The notes under the pieces: generated by a model
What the model was told of the DNA's origin: nothing
What the model saw: only the letters and a program-made list of their open reading frames with translations
Databases searched by the model: none
Shown: positions 33,055 through 34,831 of the stretch, in pieces
Numbering within the stretch: the first letter of the stretch is position 1
Layout of the letters: each line of letters starts with the position of its first letter
Program-made: the position numbers and the translations under genes
Assembly: GCF_001598335.1 (NCBI RefSeq)
Contig: NZ_BCYT01000024.1
Location: 1-34,831, forward strand
Source: Sphingobium abikonense NBRC 16140
Lineage (GTDB): Bacteria > Pseudomonadota > Alphaproteobacteria > Sphingomonadales > Sphingomonadaceae
DNA length: 34,831 nt
Direction: 5' to 3'

Positions 33055-34386
33055 TCAGCTATATTCGGTCGCCTCGAACCGCACCGGCTCGCCAATCGCG
33101 ACATTGGCCAGCGCATCCTCCCACATCACGCGATTGCCCCGGATGATGGTGCCGACCGCCTTGCCGGTCAGCCTATCGCCGTCGAAGGGCGACCAGTCGC
33201 AGCGCGACGCCAGCCAGTCCCTGTCCACCGTCCATTGTTTCTTGAGGTCGACGACGGTGAAATCGGCGTCATAGCCGACGGCGATCCGCCCCTTGCCCAC
33301 CAGCCCGAACACACGCTGCGGTCCCGACGACGTCAGTTCGATGAAGCGGCGCAGCGTCAGCCGACCTTGCGCCACATGGTTGAGCAGCAGCGGGATGAGC
33401 GTCTGCACCCCCGGCATCCCGCTGGGGCTGGCGGGATAGGGCTTGGCCTTTTCCTCGATCGTGTGCGGCGCGTGGTCGCTGCCCAGCACGTCGGGCACCC
33501 CCTGGTTGAGCCAGAACCACAGGCCGTCGCGATGGGCGGCGCTGCGGATCGGCGGGTTCATCTGCGCATAGGTGCCCAGCCGCGGATAGGCGTCCTCGGC
33601 CGCCAGCGTCAGATGCTGCGGCGTCACCTCGCAGGTGGCGATATCCTTGTTCTGGCCGATATATTCCAGCTCGGCCGGCGTCGTCACATGCAAGATATGG
33701 ATGCGCCGCCGCGCCTTGCGGGCCAGCGCGATGATCCGCTTCGTGGCGATCATCGCGCTTTCATCGTCGCGCCAGACGGGGTGCGAGGACGGGTCGCCTT
33801 CTTGCCTGTAGTCCTTGCGTGCGTTCATCCGCGCCTCGTCCTCGGCATGGATGGCGACGCGGCGCGTGCCGCTCGCCAGTACGCGCGACAATGCATCGTC
33901 ATCGTCCACCAGCAGGCTGCCGGTCGACGCACCCATGAAGATCTTGACCCCCGACGTGCCGGGAATGCGCTCCAGCTCCTTCAACTGCTCGGCATTGTCG
34001 GCGGTCGCCCCCACGTAAAAGGCATGGTCGCACCACATGCGATGATGCGCGCGCTTCAGCTTGTCGTGCACCCGCTCGGCCGTGTCGGTATTGGGATTGG
34101 TGTTGGGCATTTCGAACAGGGCTGTAATGCCCCCCATCACCGCGGCGCGGCTACCCGATTCCAGATCCTCCTTATGCTCCAGCCCCGGTTCGCGGAAATG
34201 GACCTGGCTGTCGATGCAGCCGGGCAGCACGTCCAGGCCCGTGCAGTCGATCACCTCGCCCGCATCGCCCAAATTGGCGCCGATCGCCGCCACCTTGCCG
34301 CCGCGCACGCCCACATCGACCTGCTCCGCGCCGCCGGGCGTATGGACCGTGCCGTTCTTCAGGATCATGTCGAAAGTCTGGGTCAT
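33055..34386 (-). CDS. pyrC: Dihydroorotase (class I, PyrC-type)
   Basis: Cyclises carbamoyl aspartate to dihydroorotate in pyrimidine synthesis. The 443 residues form an amidohydrolase barrel. Motifs are 'DSQVHFREPGLEHKED' region (59-74), the lysine to be carboxylated K148 in 'GVKIFMGASTG', 'IHAEDE', 'HILHVTT', 'NPPIRS' and the catalytic aspartate in 'GSDHAPHT'. The first metal-binding histidine of the usual HxH is Gln (Q61), leaving H63; a QVH form is known from memory in a subgroup of dihydroorotases. A pseudo-dihydroorotase role is possible but less likely because the other catalytic residues are intact. It is divergent from the ygfZ-like gene. Confidence 0.9.
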   Translation of the reverse strand: MTQTFDMILKNGTVHTPGGAEQVDVGVRGGKVAAIGANLGDAGEVIDCTGLDVLPGCIDSQVHFREPGLEHKEDLESGSRAAVMGGITALFEMPNTNPNTDTAERVHDKLKRAHHRMWCDHAFYVGATADNAEQLKELERIPGTSGVKIFMGASTGSLLVDDDDALSRVLASGTRRVAIHAEDEARMNARKDYRQEGDPSSHPVWRDDESAMIATKRIIALARKARRRIHILHVTTPAELEYIGQNKDIATCEVTPQHLTLAAEDAYPRLGTYAQMNPPIRSAAHRDGLWFWLNQGVPDVLGSDHAPHTIEEKAKPYPASPSGMPGVQTLIPLLLNHVAQGRLTLRRFIELTSSGPQRVFGLVGKGRIAVGYDADFTVVDLKKQWTVDRDWLASRCDWSPFDGDRLTGKAVGTIIRGNRVMWEDALANVAIGEPVRFEATEYS

Positions 34387-34456
34387 GGCAAATTCCTGTC
34401 TGCTCTGGCCGCGCGAACGGCTTGGCTTCGTCCTGTCGCCGTCCTACCTAAAGCCG

Positions 34457-34831
34457 ATGACCGGCACCACCCTCACTGACCGCGCGCTCCTCAGAATTTC
34501 GGGGGAGGAGGCGCGCTCTTTCCTCCAGGGCCTGCTCACGCGCGACGTTCTGACCTTGCAGCCGGACCATCCACGCTGGACCGGGCTGCTGACGCCGCAG
34601 GGAAAGGCGCTGTTCGACTTCATCCTGTGGGGGGATGGCGACGACGTGCTGATCGATTGCGAGGCTGCGCAGGCCGATGCCCTCGCGAAACGCCTCACCC
34701 TCTATCGCCTGCGCCGCAAGGTAACGATCGCGCGCGAAGCGGCCCTAGCGGTCCATTGCTCGCTGGAAGCGGCGGACAAGCCGCATGATCCCCGCCTGCC
34801 GGCGCTCGGCCATCGCTGGCTCGCGCCGGCC
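34457..34831 (+). CDS. ygfZ: YgfZ/GcvT-like tetrahydrofolate-binding protein, cut by window end
   Basis: The first 125 codons of a folate-binding YgfZ (IBA57-like) protein, which helps iron-sulfur cluster assembly on certain enzymes. The N-terminus shows the family order 'ALLRISGEEARSFLQGLLTRDV', then 'WTGLLTPQGKALFDFILW' and 'ALAKRLTLYRLRRKV'. The diagnostic KGC-type motif would lie beyond the edge and cannot be checked. The ATG at 34457 is 70 bp from the divergent pyrC start. Glycine-cleavage T protein is the alternative but is less likely given this N-terminus. Confidence 0.85.
   Translation, partial: MTGTTLTDRALLRISGEEARSFLQGLLTRDVLTLQPDHPRWTGLLTPQGKALFDFILWGDGDDVLIDCEAAQADALAKRLTLYRLRRKVTIAREAALAVHCSLEAADKPHDPRLPALGHRWLAPA

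Noticed and set aside
1..34831. CRISPR array, prophage, insertion sequence or defence island
   Set aside because: No spaced direct repeats, transposase, integrase, restriction or phage structural genes were seen.

Overview
The window looks like ordinary chromosome from a high-GC alphaproteobacterium of the order Sphingomonadales (Sphingobium/Sphingomonas-like). This is inferred from the strongly GC-biased third codon positions, two large TonB-dependent receptors of the Caulobacter/Xanthomonas type, a palindromic intergenic repeat of the kind common in sphingomonads, a petABC cytochrome bc1 operon, and the alphaproteobacterial forms of hspQ, ppc and lgt. I see no prophage, insertion sequence, integrase or CRISPR array. 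Most genes are core housekeeping genes; the accessory-looking parts are the two receptor loci.

Layout. 1-2.9 kb: a palindromic intergenic repeat, a secreted four-cysteine protein, a small lipoprotein, lipB (lipoate biosynthesis) and a divergent multi-pass membrane protein. 2.9-4.85 kb, minus strand: trmL-hemF-GNAT acetyltransferase, tightly packed (trmL/hemF overlap by 4 nt). 5.0-7.8 kb: petABC, closed by a good terminator, then apt. 8.4-9.5 kb: an MTA/SAH nucleosidase (minus) and an 85-residue unknown protein (plus). 9.5-14 kb: a sparse stretch with an alpha/beta hydrolase and a 963-residue TonB-dependent receptor. The receptor promoter is flanked by two LacI-type operator-like palindromes, suggesting carbohydrate control.

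14.2-18.5 kb: a DUF72 protein, a 27-residue membrane peptide with its own terminator, tRNA-Ser(CGA), hspQ, an OPT-family transporter and a DUF3606 protein. 18.49-24.0 kb is the most coherent accessory unit: a TonB-dependent receptor, a purple-acid-phosphatase-like metallophosphoesterase and a beta-propeller phytase lipoprotein in one direction. They are preceded by an 11-bp-periodic series of Pho-box-like half-sites with a well-placed -10. I read this as a phosphate-starvation operon that recovers phosphate from phytate or related organic phosphates at the cell surface.

24.1-34.8 kb: lgt overlapping a MidA/NDUFAF7-like methyltransferase, a HerA-like ATPase divergent from a c-type cytochrome lipoprotein, ppc, a lipoprotein, a small membrane protein coupled to rarD (which appears to start at CTG), a dihydroorotase with Gln in place of the first metal-binding His, and the start of a ygfZ-like gene cut by the window edge. 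Lgt is relevant to the four predicted lipoproteins in the window.

Assignments rest on recognised family motifs and gene context read by eye. No database search was run, so family names for unrecognised proteins, start codons without a clear ribosome binding site, and all regulatory sites are provisional.
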